DNA of 11,971 nucleotides, taken from contig JALZVN010000027.1 in assembly GCA_023299965.1 (NCBI GenBank), forward strand, positions 1-11,971, written 5' to 3'. The translations under genes and the position numbers were made by a program. The DNA comes from Saprospiraceae bacterium (GTDB taxonomy: Bacteria > Bacteroidota > Bacteroidia > Chitinophagales > Saprospiraceae). A model generated the notes under the pieces. That model did not search any database. It was not told where the DNA came from and was given only the letters and a program-made list of their open reading frames with translations. Shown piece by piece: positions 4,652 to 11,971 of the stretch. Position 1 is the stretch's first letter. Each line of letters opens with the position of its first letter.

Positions 4652-6957
4652 GTAATCACAAAACACCCAATCCACTTACTCCAGAAGTAAAAGAGGACGT
4701 AAAGATAGTTGCTCCAACCACTACTGCAGCAGGACTGAAGGCACTGAGCACTTCATTGAAGCATATGCGCAATGAGATGAGTGTCTCTAGTTGTAGTAAG
4801 ACCTTGTTTAGCCTCAACCAAAAGGGAGGTATAGATTGTCCAGGTTGTGCTTGGCCAGATCCAGATGGTGAGAGGTCTGCATTGGGTGAATATTGTGAAA
4901 ATGGAGTCAAAGCCATTGCAGAAGAAACTACTGAGAAGAAAGCCGACCCTGCATTCTTTGCTAAGCATTCCGTGATAGAGATGTCCAACTGGACTGATTT
5001 TCAAATCGGAAAAAGTGGTCGCATAACGCATCCAATGGTTTTGCGTCAAGGTGATACGCACTATAGCCCAATCCCATGGGAAGACGCTTTTGAGTTGATA
5101 GCAAAGCAACTCAATGAATTAAGCTCACCAAATGAAGCTATTTTTTATACTTCTGGGAGAACGTCAAATGAAGCGGCTTTTCTTTATCAGCTCATGGTGA
5201 GAAAATTTGGAACCAACAATCTACCAGATTGCTCCAATATGTGTCACGAGTCTAGTGGTGTTGCGCTATCGAATACTGTAGGTATAGGCAAGGGTTCTGT
5301 AAAACTCGAAGACTTCTACATCACAGACTTGGTGATTGTGATCGGTCAAAATCCTGGCACTAACCATCCAAGGATGCTCTCTGCCCTTACTAAATCAAAA
5401 AAAAATAATGCTAAGATTATAAGTATCAATCCACTTACTGAGCCGGGCTTACTCAAATTTAAACATCCACAAAAACCTGCTCACTTATTGGGTGGTGGTG
5501 CTACCCTTACGGATCTTTACCTCAATCTAAAAATCAACTCTGACGCAGCATTGCTGAAGTGTATGCTCAAGATGCTAGCAGCAAAAGAAGAAGCCGCACC
5601 AGGTACTGTCTTTGACCAAAAGTTTATAAAAGATCGTACCGATGGTTTTGATCAGCTGATGGAAGATCTCAAGGGATATGAAATATCAGATTTACTTGAT
5701 CGATGTGGCGTAGATAAGAAATCAGTAGAGCAAGCAGTAGAATGGATCGCTCAATCTAAAAAGATAATTATCTGTTGGGCAATGGGAATCACACAACACG
5801 CCAATAGTGTGGACATCATACAAGAAATAGTCAATCTGCTGTTGGCCAAAGGAAGTATAGGCATCCCTGGTGGAGGCACTTGCCCGGTTCGCGGGCATAG
5901 CAATGTGCAAGGAGATAGAACCGTAGGTATATGGGAAAAAATTCCGGAAGCTTTGTATCACAATTTAAAAAAGAACTATGGTTTCGAGCCTCCAAAGGAA
6001 GAAGGCTATAATGTGGTAAAAGCTATCGAAGCCATGATGGAACAAAAAGCAAAAGTCTTTTTCGCGATGGGAGGAAATTTCTTATCTGCTACGCCTGATA
6101 CCAATAATACGGCCAAAGGACTACAAGCTTGCGAACTCACTGTGCAGATATCTACTAAGCCTAATCGCAGTCATTTTATACATGGAAAAACGGCACTAAT
6201 CCTCCCCTGTCTAGGACGCACGGAGATAGATGTTCAAAAAGAGGGAGAACAATTCGTGAGCGTAGAGAACTCTATGGGGATAGTCCATAGCAGTCAAGGG
6301 ACGCTTCAACCTAAGTCCGCCCAACTCAAAAGTGAACCAAGTATAGTTGCAGAATTATCTAAGAAACTGTTTTCAGATGGTCAGATAGATTGGGAAAAAA
6401 TGGTTTCTAACTATGATCATATACGAGAAGCTATCGAAGCGAATATCGCAGGATTCGACAACTATAATAAACGTGTAAGAAATCCAGAAGGCTTCTACTT
6501 GCCTAATGTGGCCAGAGAAAGAAAATTTAAGGAAGATGGTAAAGCCAAATTTACAGTCAACCAACTAAGTGACCATCAATTAGGCGAGGACGAATATCTC
6601 ATGATGACGGTACGAAGTCATGATCAATACAATACCACAATTTATGGTCTTGACGATAGATATCGCGGTATAGAAAACGGTCGTCGTGTACTTTTCATGA
6701 ATGAAAAGGATATCAAAAAAGAAGGATTGACTAAAGGAGAATATGTAGATCTAAGTAGTCATTATGATGAAGTAAAGCGAGTAGCGAAATTATTTAAAGT
6801 GGTCCCCTTTGATATCCCAGAAGGGAATCTTGCCACCTACTTTCCTGAGACCAATGTATTGGTACCCTATAACAAGTATGCGAGAAAAAGTGAAACACCA
6901 ATATCGAAATCTATTGTAGTGAAAATCTCTAAAATTGAAGTCGCGCCTCAAGCTTAG
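4648..6957 (+). CDS. FdhF/YdeP-family molybdopterin oxidoreductase
   Basis: The protein has 769 residues, the usual size for this formate-dehydrogenase-alpha-like family. The N-terminus carries DCPGCAWPDPDGERS (C64, C67) and EYCENG (C83), the family's putative iron-sulfur site with three clear cysteines. The molybdopterin (bis-MGD) domains follow: YTSGRTSNEAAFLYQ at 167-181, and PDCSNMCHESSG at 193-204, whose C199 aligns with the Sec/Cys metal ligand of formate dehydrogenases and is encoded by TGT. Further motifs are GQNPGTNHPRML at 233-244, GIPGGGTCPVRGHSNVQGDRT at 405-425 and AMGGNFLSATPD at 473-484. Residues about 640-760 are the dinucleotide-binding C-terminal domain, with TVRSHDQYNTTIYGLDDRYRG at 654-674. 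No Tat or Sec signal is visible, so it is probably cytoplasmic. The substrate is unproven; E. coli YdeP is linked to acid resistance, and formate oxidation should not be assumed. It probably depends on FdhD. No electron-transfer subunit is adjacent. Confidence 0.92.
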   Translation: MSNHKTPNPLTPEVKEDVKIVAPTTTAAGLKALSTSLKHMRNEMSVSSCSKTLFSLNQKGGIDCPGCAWPDPDGERSALGEYCENGVKAIAEETTEKKADPAFFAKHSVIEMSNWTDFQIGKSGRITHPMVLRQGDTHYSPIPWEDAFELIAKQLNELSSPNEAIFYTSGRTSNEAAFLYQLMVRKFGTNNLPDCSNMCHESSGVALSNTVGIGKGSVKLEDFYITDLVIVIGQNPGTNHPRMLSALTKSKKNNAKIISINPLTEPGLLKFKHPQKPAHLLGGGATLTDLYLNLKINSDAALLKCMLKMLAAKEEAAPGTVFDQKFIKDRTDGFDQLMEDLKGYEISDLLDRCGVDKKSVEQAVEWIAQSKKIIICWAMGITQHANSVDIIQEIVNLLLAKGSIGIPGGGTCPVRGHSNVQGDRTVGIWEKIPEALYHNLKKNYGFEPPKEEGYNVVKAIEAMMEQKAKVFFAMGGNFLSATPDTNNTAKGLQACELTVQISTKPNRSHFIHGKTALILPCLGRTEIDVQKEGEQFVSVENSMGIVHSSQGTLQPKSAQLKSEPSIVAELSKKLFSDGQIDWEKMVSNYDHIREAIEANIAGFDNYNKRVRNPEGFYLPNVARERKFKEDGKAKFTVNQLSDHQLGEDEYLMMTVRSHDQYNTTIYGLDDRYRGIENGRRVLFMNEKDIKKEGLTKGEYVDLSSHYDEVKRVAKLFKVVPFDIPEGNLATYFPETNVLVPYNKYARKSETPISKSIVVKISKIEVAPQA

Positions 6958-7039
6958 GGATGTTCAGATATGCCACATCTTGTTGACATCTGTATACCAT
7001 TTGAATATCTCTAGCTTAAATCAATCATCCAAAGCATCA

Positions 7040-7187
7040 GTGGGAGCAGCGATATGAGGTGCACTGGAGTGCTCATGAAGGAATGGCTAGTGACGGATGA
7101 GCGAGGAGCGAATACTAACTAGACATATCCTGAATAGCTCACCAGGGTATCGAATACAAGCGTATCACACGACCCGAAGGGGATGCC
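7040..7187 (-). repeat. Diverged inverted copy of the interspersed palindromic element (copy 2)
   Basis: Read on the - strand from 7187, this begins GGCATCCCCTTCGGGTCG, and 43 bases later reads TGGTGAGCTATTCAGGA. Copy 1 on the + strand has GGCGATCCCCT, then TGGCGAGCTATGCCGGA 39 bases later. TTCGCT..TC..TCC follows in both, so three blocks are colinear. A hairpin, GCACT at 7061-7065 with AGTGC at 7068-7072, lies near the far end. The element is more decayed than copy 1 and its limits are approximate. The flanks 6958-7039 and 7188-7222 contain no gene. Confidence 0.45.
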
Positions 7188-7222
7188 ATAGTCTCTCAAA
7201 TAATGATTTATCATAGTGGCAT

Positions 7223-7252
7223 AAAAAAAGTGAGTCGAATCACCAACTCACC
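7223..7252 (-). terminator. Terminator facing the T9SS gene pair (- strand)
   Basis: On the - strand GTGAGT (7251-7246) pairs with ACTCAC (7235-7230) around a ten-base loop. It is followed directly by a seven-T tract (A7223-7229 on the + strand). One more G-T pair may extend the stem. It lies about 180 bp beyond the stop of the surface-protein gene. Confidence 0.6.
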
Positions 7253-7297
7253 CAAATCGTAATCGACTTTAATCAAAAAGTCTAGATAATAAATGCA

Positions 7298-7322
7298 GGT
7301 GATTGGATTTATCACCCTTTTT
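7298..7322 (+). terminator. Hairpin terminator facing the oxidoreductase operon (+ strand)
   Basis: GGTGAT at 7298-7303 pairs with ATCACC at 7311-7316 around a seven-base loop, followed by CTTTTT. It is 340 bp past the oxidoreductase stop, so read-through of the palindromic element would be needed before termination. The rest of 7253-7433 is AT-rich and shows no gene. Confidence 0.45.
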
Positions 7323-7433
7323 ACCAATTTTATATCTGCTACAAAATTAGTTATACCTTGGTGATTTTATATACCCTATGTATGGTATTTTTTTATAATA
7401 TGATGATTATAAAGCTGTAATTGTGTTAAAGTT

Positions 7434-10400
7434 TTAGTCTCTAATGATTGTTATATCACCAGACAGAATTTCGGGATTCTCTAGACTAAGTCGATTAATA
7501 AAGTAGTAGGTTCCCTCCGGAAGTTCACCACCACTTTGATTAGTTCCTTGCCAGGTATTGTCATACGGCTGCTGCTTAAACACTACATCCCCCCAACGGT
7601 TGAAGATGACTAATTCTGAGTTTGGAAAATCTAGTGGATTAGTAATCAATAAATCAAATATCAAAGCATCATTCATACCATCGCCATTAGGCGTAATCGC
7701 ATTGGGTAAAGCGTCTAAATCTACTGGCTCTAAAGGTGGCATCTCACGCACTAAAGTAATAGTCGCGCTATCACATAAGGTAGGACAAACCTCTGAGCAA
7801 ATAAGATAAGTGAAGCTAGTAGTCAGAATGGAATCGTTCGGGAAGGTATAATTGAAACTTCCATTTTCTAAGTCTATAAAATTTGGATCTATTGGGCTAT
7901 AATCAATCGTAAGCCCTCCCGCATTATTAGCCACGTTATCGTTTGTAATCACATTCTCACTAATCATAGTGGAATCTAAAGGAATTGAGAATGTATCATC
8001 TATCGCACTTGGAGTACTCTCCAAGTTGATGGTAACTGTACTAATACTAAAGTCCGCACAATCAACGGTAGACAATGACCACATAAATTCGTTAGCGCCT
8101 GGGTTCAAATTTACAATTGATATTTGCGCCGCACTTGGATCATCAATAATAGCACTTGAAGTAGTAGTCCACATACCTGTGACGCCTGCCTCAATATTAC
8201 CTACTAATACGGCTGTGGCTTCGCAACTACTAAAGTCATCTCCAGCATCTGCAGTAGGCAAATCCCCTTGAAGGGATATTTCGACATTGTCCAAACTGGT
8301 GCATCCGTTTCTGGTATTGGTCACTAATAGATCGTAGGTACCTGCAGTACTAATAGTAGGTGTCAAAGTATTGAATCCTGAAATCAAGATACCATTTGCA
8401 GTCGACCACATGTATTCAAACTCGGCGCCCATAGACGAACCAGAGCCATCTAATGTAATATCGGCACCTATACAAGCGACCTCCATATCTAATCCAGCAC
8501 TAGCCATTGGCATCATCGTATCTGCTTCTACTAATACCTCATCGGATCGCATACAACCAAACTCATTGGTTACGTTAAGCATATATATACCTGGTCTATT
8601 GACTTCTAATGTAAGTTCATTTCCAGAAAAATTTCCTTGAGCGTCTGCCCAAGCGATAGCATTCATTTCGTCTGTTGTTCCAGTCAAAGTAACTATCGGA
8701 GTATTACAACTAATAGTCATATCCTCCCCTGCCATCACTGTTGGTTCTGCAGTGTCCCCTTCTACCACGACATCCAAAGTATTTGTGCATTGAGTAGTAG
8801 GGTCTGTCACTTCCGCGAGATAAGTTCCTGCAGCAGAAACTATTGCCATAGGTGTATCCGCACCTGAATCAATTGCCCCAGCTACTGTAGTCCACATAAC
8901 GGAATGTGCCGGGTCTACAACAACACTTAAGGCAGCAGTTGCTGCATCACAGTTCAAATCACTCACTTCTCCATCAAGGGATATGGTTGGTAATATTGGT
9001 TGTGTGACTAGTACACTTCCAGAAGATGTGCATCCGTTGTCTGTATTAGTTAGAATGACACTATATGTTCCTGCCGTACTTATGCTCACACTTAAATCAT
9101 CTTCTATATTGTCAATTGCCCCATCGCCTGTATCCCAAAGCGCGTTTAGATTTGGCAGCATTTGATCATTCAAAGCAGAAAGCACAAGGCCTCCCGCTTG
9201 ACATGTTAAGGCTTGATCCATTGGCAAGACGAGATTGGGACTCATAGTGTCGGCCTCAATCAAGACAGTAGCTTCTGCATCACAACCATTCAGGGTATTG
9301 ATCACTCTCAAGCTATACATCCCGGGCTCATCGACAACAGCCATAATATCATTTTGACCAGATATGAATGCAACTCCTGCAGGTCCTAGCCATTGGTATT
9401 CAAATTCGGTACCATTAGACGTATTATCACTTCCGAGCGTCACCATGGGATTGTCGCAATTAATAGATTGCATTGGTCCTGCATCTACTGTAGGAGGTAT
9501 CATTTCAGAAGGAACAGTGTAATTCATAATCAATTCATTGACTGGAACTCCAGAATCCGAAACCGTTACAGAGTAACTTCCGCTAGGCACACCAGTTAAA
9601 TCTTGATTGGACGTCATATTAGACCAACTAAAAGTATATGGAGGCACTCCCCCATTAGGCGTGATTTGTACTTCTCCATTATCAACATCAAAACAGTTGT
9701 CCGCAGAAACGAAATCAGCTGCAATTTCAAGTGGTGGAATATCAGGTATAGAAATTGACCCAGTTTGTGTCATAGCTACTGTTTCGCTATCATCAATGCC
9801 AAAGAAAATATTAAACTCTAGAACACTAAGAAAAGTAACATCTGTAGTAGAACCGCCTGGTCCATTTACATCATAACAAAAATCTAAAATCACTGTGCCA
9901 TCAGGAACAGTAACTCCCGTATTTTGATTTGGAGCATCCCAAATAAGTACAGATCCAAAAAGACCACTATCCATAATATTTGCTTCGGAAAGTCCAGGTA
10001 AATTAAAATTGACTGTTTCAGCAAAAGTAGCAATAGTCATACCTGCGTTTATCCCAAAAGTTAATCTTCGAATTGTGTTAAATCCTTCTACGCTGATATT
10101 GACACAAGCTTGTGTCCCAGAGTTAGTGATCTCATTTGAAGCAACGAGCATTTCACCAGCAAAAGGGGCTCTTGATACTGTAAGCCCTCCAGATATGAGT
10201 TGTTTCTTACTAGAAGAATCTATTTTTTCGAGTCCAATTCTAGAATATCCTTCTGCTACAGTTTGAAAACAAATTTGTGGATTTACCTCCCCTTTCTTAA
10301 TACCCTCTATAATATCCTCCGAAATTGCAAAGCTGAGTTTTGATTGTTTAGACTTATCAAGGGCTTCTTTTTCATAGAAAAAATCACCGTTGGCAATTGC

Positions 10401-10634
10401 ACTATTTAGTTGAGCAATTTTATTATTCCAAGTTATTTCATAGTCCCCTACTCCCTCATGATCAAAATTGAGTAAGTGAATTTTATAACAAACTTCTTCT
10501 GCGAGTTGAGCAGGCTTGTTGTCTAGGGAAACAATGTTGGTCTGCGCCAAGCATGGAATAGACAGTGCCAGCAGACTAATCAATGTGAGATTTTTCAATA
10601 AGAAAATCATCGTTGAACTTATTCTATTTTTCAT
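7434..10634 (-). CDS. Large T9SS type B (CHU_C) surface protein with cohesin-like, SprB and Ig-like repeats
   Basis: The protein has 1066 residues from ATG 10634, one base after the upstream stop. A TTG at 10652 would add six residues and overlap porP, and is less likely. Signal peptide: 1-31, ending CLAQ. Residues 32-154: unassigned. About 155-300: a cohesin-like beta domain (QACVNISVEGFNTIRRLTFGI, then VTVPDGTVILDFCYDV). About 302-374: a SprB repeat (GEVQITPNGGVPPYTFSWS, GSYSVTVSD). About 380-872: six Ig/PKD-like repeats of roughly 80 residues, each with an early and a late Cys. About 874-963: a tandem-95-like domain (AIDDTFSIP). 976-1065: CHU_C / type B sorting domain (PNAITPNGDGMND, VIFNRWGDVVF, LPEGTYYF). 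The last signal directs export by T9SS and surface attachment or release. It is probably an adhesin or matrix-type protein; its ligand cannot be read from sequence. The adjacent PorP/SprF-like protein is its likely export or anchoring partner. Confidence 0.92.
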   Translation of the reverse strand: MKNRISSTMIFLLKNLTLISLLALSIPCLAQTNIVSLDNKPAQLAEEVCYKIHLLNFDHEGVGDYEITWNNKIAQLNSAIANGDFFYEKEALDKSKQSKLSFAISEDIIEGIKKGEVNPQICFQTVAEGYSRIGLEKIDSSSKKQLISGGLTVSRAPFAGEMLVASNEITNSGTQACVNISVEGFNTIRRLTFGINAGMTIATFAETVNFNLPGLSEANIMDSGLFGSVLIWDAPNQNTGVTVPDGTVILDFCYDVNGPGGSTTDVTFLSVLEFNIFFGIDDSETVAMTQTGSISIPDIPPLEIAADFVSADNCFDVDNGEVQITPNGGVPPYTFSWSNMTSNQDLTGVPSGSYSVTVSDSGVPVNELIMNYTVPSEMIPPTVDAGPMQSINCDNPMVTLGSDNTSNGTEFEYQWLGPAGVAFISGQNDIMAVVDEPGMYSLRVINTLNGCDAEATVLIEADTMSPNLVLPMDQALTCQAGGLVLSALNDQMLPNLNALWDTGDGAIDNIEDDLSVSISTAGTYSVILTNTDNGCTSSGSVLVTQPILPTISLDGEVSDLNCDAATAALSVVVDPAHSVMWTTVAGAIDSGADTPMAIVSAAGTYLAEVTDPTTQCTNTLDVVVEGDTAEPTVMAGEDMTISCNTPIVTLTGTTDEMNAIAWADAQGNFSGNELTLEVNRPGIYMLNVTNEFGCMRSDEVLVEADTMMPMASAGLDMEVACIGADITLDGSGSSMGAEFEYMWSTANGILISGFNTLTPTISTAGTYDLLVTNTRNGCTSLDNVEISLQGDLPTADAGDDFSSCEATAVLVGNIEAGVTGMWTTTSSAIIDDPSAAQISIVNLNPGANEFMWSLSTVDCADFSISTVTINLESTPSAIDDTFSIPLDSTMISENVITNDNVANNAGGLTIDYSPIDPNFIDLENGSFNYTFPNDSILTTSFTYLICSEVCPTLCDSATITLVREMPPLEPVDLDALPNAITPNGDGMNDALIFDLLITNPLDFPNSELVIFNRWGDVVFKQQPYDNTWQGTNQSGGELPEGTYYFINRLSLENPEILSGDITIIRD

Positions 10635-10635
10635 A

Positions 10636-11571
10636 CTATCTTTCGAGTGCAAAGTTTAAATTAATTTCATGCGTACTACGACCAATTGGTCCAACTGTAT
10701 TGAACGGAAAGTCAAATCCATAGCCAATCCTTAATTGTTGACCAATCACAAACCCCGTTTCGAAGTGCAGTGTTCTAGCTAAACTTCCTCCTAATCCGAA
10801 GTAAATACTATTGTTTACTTGGTATCTAAAATTAAAATCAACACTGACGGGAGCGTCTGCAACGTATCTTAACCAAACGGACGGCTCAATAAATTTCCCA
10901 TTTTCTAAAATTTTGTAATACCCTGCAACAAGATTTATATGTTGAGTACGACGAATATCAAAGTTGGAGCCTTCTTCATCGAAAGCTATATTCAATCCTA
11001 AAATTTGTGGAACCGATAAACCAGCATAGACTAGGTCATCTCTAAACCATCCTTTCTCAAATCTTTTGTAATAGTAAAATCCGAAACCGACATCAGGTGC
11101 AATTTTGGATTGATCTTGCTGTCCTAAAAAATCACCTTGTTCTCTTAATACAAGTTCTGAGGCATCAATGCGAAATTGCTGGACTCCTATGGATATTCCC
11201 ATCGCAATACCTCCCCAGTACGGATCATCCGAGAGTACACCCCCAATCTTTCCATATAAGCCCGTAAAAGAAGTTGGTCCTGTTTGATCATTTATCAAGA
11301 AACCTCCACTAGAAATAGAGACCCCTCTATTTTCAAATATATAATTTCCTTTAATCGTTTGTGTCCGCGGACTGTCATCTAAATTAGTCCATTGGGTTCT
11401 TAGAGATGCTCCAAAGTCTAAGTTTTGCTCGGATAACAAATAATTGGCACTTAAAGCTGCGGGGTTAATTATGGAAAAATTCTCTCGATATTGAGTAAAA
11501 AGTGGGGTTTGTTGCGCAAAAAGTGGGCTACTTATGCATAAAAGGATAAAGAAATGAAGCAATTTACTCAT
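10636..11571 (-). CDS. PorP/SprF-family type IX secretion outer-membrane protein
   Basis: The protein has 311 residues, typical length. A signal peptide covers residues 1-20 (ends SSPLFAQ), and the mature start QTPLFTQYRENFSIINPAALSA is the family hallmark (Q-x-P-x-F-x-Q-Y ... NPA at 36-38). RTQW at 58-61 is conserved. Many short alternating hydrophobic strands follow, consistent with an outer-membrane beta-barrel (GGFLIND, GGIAMGISIGVQQF, PDVGFGFYYYKRF, YAGLSVPQILG, IYFGLGGSL). The end RIGYGFDF (281-288) then STHEINLNF (299-307) is also typical. In Flavobacterium johnsoniae SprF is needed for surface localisation of the adhesin SprB, and in Porphyromonas PorP is part of the T9SS machinery. 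The gene directly precedes the type B cargo gene with a one-base gap, so the two are almost certainly co-transcribed and translationally coupled. Confidence 0.93.
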   Translation of the reverse strand: MSKLLHFFILLCISSPLFAQQTPLFTQYRENFSIINPAALSANYLLSEQNLDFGASLRTQWTNLDDSPRTQTIKGNYIFENRGVSISSGGFLINDQTGPTSFTGLYGKIGGVLSDDPYWGGIAMGISIGVQQFRIDASELVLREQGDFLGQQDQSKIAPDVGFGFYYYKRFEKGWFRDDLVYAGLSVPQILGLNIAFDEEGSNFDIRRTQHINLVAGYYKILENGKFIEPSVWLRYVADAPVSVDFNFRYQVNNSIYFGLGGSLARTLHFETGFVIGQQLRIGYGFDFPFNTVGPIGRSTHEINLNFALER

Positions 11572-11626
11572 TGTCAGTGCGATTTGGTGTATTTCTAATC
11601 TATTACCCTATTTGGATTATAGCCCT

Positions 11627-11660
11627 CAAAAATACGTGATTTTAAACAGAAAAACCTCAA
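11627..11660 (-). promoter_or_regulatory. Promoter for the porP-like / surface-protein operon
   Basis: On the - strand TATTTTTG (11634-11627) is an exact TAnnTTTG -7 box, and TTG (11660-11658) lies 23 bp upstream, within the usual Bacteroidota spacing. The ATG at 11571 is 56 bp after the -7 box. No other box of this quality is seen in the 276-bp gap 11572-11847. Confidence 0.5.
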
Positions 11661-11666
11661 TTGAGG
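11655..11666. repeat. Perfect 12-bp palindrome overlapping the -33 box
   Basis: CCTCAATTGAGG is a perfect palindrome that covers the TTG of the putative promoter. The position is suitable for a dimeric regulator, but no regulator gene is in view. The - strand copy is followed by TTTTT, so a weak terminator is an alternative reading. Confidence 0.4.
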
Positions 11667-11693
11667 AAATATTTAGCAATTGCCCTTAAACTT

Positions 11694-11725
11694 AAAAAAT
11701 GCCCTATCCCGAAGGATAGAGCATT
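11694..11725 (-). terminator. Strong intrinsic terminator after the upstream OmpA-family gene
   Basis: On the - strand AATGCTCTATCC (11725-11714) pairs fully with GGATAGGGCATT (11709-11698), with one G-T, around a TTCG tetraloop. It runs into six T's. It lies about 120 bp after the stop at 11848 and insulates that gene from the porP-like operon. Confidence 0.92.
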
Positions 11726-11847
11726 ACCAAATTGATAATCTACTGACAATAAAATCTTTAGTATTAATATTTTTCGCTTAGGTTTTCCTTTTGTCAGAAA
11801 AGACTACCCTTTATGTATAGGTGGTTTAAATCAACATGTCCTATTTA

Positions 11848-11971
11848 CTAATAACCTAATACTTTAATTTCTGTTCTTCTATTCTCTTCATGAGTGGTAT
11901 CATTACACTTCACTCCATTTACACATTGATTTATAAGAGTTGACTCCCCGTATCCTTTAAAAGTAATTCGG
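11848..11971 (-). CDS. OmpA-family protein, C-terminal fragment (5' end outside window)
   Basis: On the - strand the frame is open from the right edge to TAG at 11850-11848 and gives 40 residues: RITFKGYGESTLINQCVNGV, then KCNDTTHEENRRTEIKVLGY. GYGES, a Cys-flanked loop (C16, C22 of the fragment), H-x-x-NRRTE and the closing hydrophobic strand are the end of an OmpA C-terminal domain, in the version often fused to TPR/PD40 regions next to T9SS porP/sprF genes in Bacteroidota. The D and R peptidoglycan ligands lie outside the window. It reads in the same direction as the porP-like gene but is separated from it by a strong terminator and a promoter. Confidence 0.85.
   Translation of the reverse strand, partial: RITFKGYGESTLINQCVNGVKCNDTTHEENRRTEIKVLGY

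Noticed and set aside
4656..5109. Two long overlapping open frames on the - strand inside the oxidoreductase gene
   Set aside because: They are antisense shadows of a strongly conserved coding region and encode no recognisable domain.
5242..5244. Selenocysteine at the metal-ligand position of the oxidoreductase
   Set aside because: The codon is TGT (Cys), not TGA, and the frame is uninterrupted.
7558..10266. Several + strand open frames of 60-100 residues across the surface-protein gene
   Set aside because: They lie opposite a single continuous 1066-residue frame with clear domains. Their residues show no family features.
10635..10652. TTG at 10652 as the start of the surface protein
   Set aside because: It would overlap the end of the porP-like gene. 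An ATG at 10634 directly before a normal signal peptide is a better start.

Overview
The window looks like a chromosomal segment of a Bacteroidota bacterium, probably near Saprospirales (class-level placement is moderate confidence). The evidence is a type IX secretion (T9SS) PorP/SprF protein paired with a large surface protein that ends in a CHU_C / type B sorting domain. It also has a SprB repeat and a cohesin-like domain, a 38-residue ribosomal protein THX, two OmpA-family proteins and TAnnTTTG-type promoter boxes. There is no CRISPR array, rRNA, tRNA, transposase or phage gene.

Left part, + strand (1-2668): the 3' end of a GH3-family acyl-adenylating enzyme gene. It is followed by an OmpA-family envelope protein with two OmpA-like domains, and a membrane-anchored coiled-coil protein ending in a helix-hairpin-helix (H3TH-like) domain. 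The last two genes probably form a unit closed by a clear intrinsic terminator at about 2639-2668.

Central part, + strand (2669-6957): a molybdenum-enzyme neighbourhood. fdhD encodes the sulfurtransferase that activates formate-dehydrogenase-type molybdoenzymes. It is followed by ribosomal protein THX with its own promoter and terminator, then a GC-richer palindromic repeat. Next comes a small DUF7009-type protein whose stop overlaps (ATGA) the start of an FdhF/YdeP-family molybdopterin oxidoreductase. FdhD probably matures the oxidoreductase and the DUF7009 protein is a candidate dedicated partner. No electron-transfer subunit is encoded nearby. A second, inverted and diverged copy of the same repeat family appears to lie just downstream of the oxidoreductase, so the DUF7009/oxidoreductase pair is bracketed by inverted elements.

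Right part, - strand (7223-11971): reading leftward there is the 3' end of another OmpA-family gene and a very strong terminator. After that come a promoter with an overlapping palindrome, porP/sprF-like, and one base later a 1066-residue T9SS type B cargo/adhesin with six Cys-paired Ig-like repeats. The two halves of the window converge in a 476-bp gene-free region that holds the inverted repeat element and one hairpin terminator for each direction.

All calls come from reading the sequence and from recalled family knowledge. No database search was run.
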